Positions 4,995 through 5,664 of a stretch of DNA of 5,664 bases are shown in pieces. Below the pieces are notes generated by a model. It was not told the origin of the DNA. It worked only from the letters and a program-made list of their open reading frames with translations, and searched no databases. Position numbers and translations under genes: made by a program. This stretch comes from Candidatus Zhuqueibacterota bacterium. Lineage in GTDB: Bacteria > SM23-31. The first letter of the stretch is position 1. Every line of letters starts with the position of its first letter. Location of the stretch: the NCBI GenBank assembly GCA_022562855.1, contig JADFON010000146.1:1-5664 (forward strand). The letters are read 5' to 3'.

Positions 4995-5664
4995 TTATCT
5001 CAACCGGATATTCTTCAGGTCGGTTCCCTTATCGTTACGGATATAAAACACGACCGACCTCTGATTGCCATACCGGTCCATAGCTTTCCGGAAATCATCA
5101 AGAGAATTTATTTCTGTTTTGTCAATTTTAAAGATATAATCGCCGATATTGATATTTTGATCGTCTGCGCTGCTGTTTCTTGACACACCGATTACCAATA
5201 CCCCGCGCGGTTCTCCGCGTCTTAAACGCCGACCGTCATCTGCCTCCTGCAAGGTGATCCCAATTGCACGGTTTATCAAAGTATTCGCTATCAGAGGAAC
5301 AGCTTCCTCTTCCGGCATTTCCCCAAGTGTAACCAATATGTTTCTTTTGTTTCCTCCCCGTGATATTGTTACTTTTATTCTGTCTCCCGGGTTCTTTCCT
5401 GCAAGCAGAGTCTGCAATTGCCCGCCTCGTGTAAACTGCTGGTTATCAATAGCGACAATAACATCGTCAATACGTATGCCGGCTTCTTTCGCAGGCGAGT
5501 CGCTGGAAGTAAAATCAGTTATGACAGCTCCATACGGATTGTCAAGTTTGTAATTTCGCATTGTTTCATGATCTTCAATCGAATTAAACTGAATCCCCAT
5601 TATACCCCTGACGCTTTTTCCATGTTCGCGCAGATCGTCGGCGATGTTTCTTACAAGATTTACA
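4995..5664 (-). CDS. HtrA/DegP-like serine protease, C-terminal PDZ part (5' partial)
   Basis: The frame is open to the window edge, giving 222 residues plus stop; the start and the trypsin-like protease domain lie beyond. The first residues, VNLVRNIADDLREHGKSVRG, match the junction between the protease and PDZ1 in Do-family proteases. PDZ1 spans about 20-112, with MGIQF as the carboxylate-binding loop region, SPAKEAGIRIDDVI and KNPGDRIKVTISRGG. PDZ2 spans about 120-222, with NIGDYIFKIDKTEINSLDDF. Two PDZ domains after a protease are the DegP/DegQ arrangement, used in envelope protein quality control, normally periplasmic. The catalytic triad and any signal peptide cannot be checked here, so a PDZ-only relative is possible but less likely. 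The stop is 28 bases before the cNMP-binding gene on the same strand. Confidence 0.88.
   Translation of the reverse strand, partial: VNLVRNIADDLREHGKSVRGIMGIQFNSIEDHETMRNYKLDNPYGAVITDFTSSDSPAKEAGIRIDDVIVAIDNQQFTRGGQLQTLLAGKNPGDRIKVTISRGGNKRNILVTLGEMPEEEAVPLIANTLINRAIGITLQEADDGRRLRRGEPRGVLVIGVSRNSSADDQNINIGDYIFKIDKTEINSLDDFRKAMDRYGNQRSVVFYIRNDKGTDLKNIRLR

Noticed and set aside
5254-5553. Plus-strand reading frame of 99 codons
   Set aside because: Antisense to the PDZ1 region of the HtrA-like gene, which has clear homology motifs on the other strand.
1-5664. A novel defence, mobile or multi-gene system
   Set aside because: All genes belong to known housekeeping or regulatory families; there is no transposase, integrase, toxin-antitoxin, CRISPR array, tRNA or rRNA signal.

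Overview
The window carries a complete FMN-controlled riboflavin biosynthesis operon on the minus strand. Upstream of it, on the same strand, lie a cyclic-nucleotide-binding regulator gene and the 3' part of an HtrA/DegP-type protease gene. Every supported gene reads right to left. The long plus-strand reading frames are shadows of these genes.

Layout in transcription order: (1) 5664-4995, C-terminal two-PDZ part of an HtrA-like serine protease, start outside the window. (2) 4966-4241, a Crp/Fnr-like protein with a cNMP-binding domain and a divergent C-terminal winged-helix-like region. (3) 4240-3952, a leader with a candidate promoter, a textbook FMN riboswitch (RFN element), an antiterminator that pairs perfectly with the riboswitch 5' strand, and an intrinsic terminator. 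(4) ribD (deaminase/reductase), ribE (riboflavin synthase), ribBA (DHBP synthase/GTP cyclohydrolase II) and ribH (lumazine synthase). (5) An intrinsic terminator at 212-238, then about 210 bases of non-coding, hairpin-rich DNA.

The four rib genes cover GTP plus ribulose-5-phosphate to riboflavin, except for the pyrimidine phosphatase, which is usually encoded elsewhere. RibBA supplies both the pyrimidine precursor and the four-carbon unit, RibD deaminates and reduces, RibH forms lumazine and RibE dismutates it to riboflavin. FMN made from the product should close the loop through the riboswitch.

Organism: a bacterium of moderate GC that uses Shine-Dalgarno sequences at least in part (clear for ribBA and the cNMP gene, not evident for ribE). 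The gene order, RFN leader and fused RibBA are widespread, so the phylum cannot be fixed. An uncultured, possibly FCB-group lineage is a guess only.

The protein-coding content is ordinary and I see no new multi-gene system. The less ordinary signals are non-coding: two intergenic elements (101-149 and 2763-2819) that seem to share one hairpin architecture with compensating stem changes, one of them directly abutting the ribE start where a ribosome binding site would be expected.
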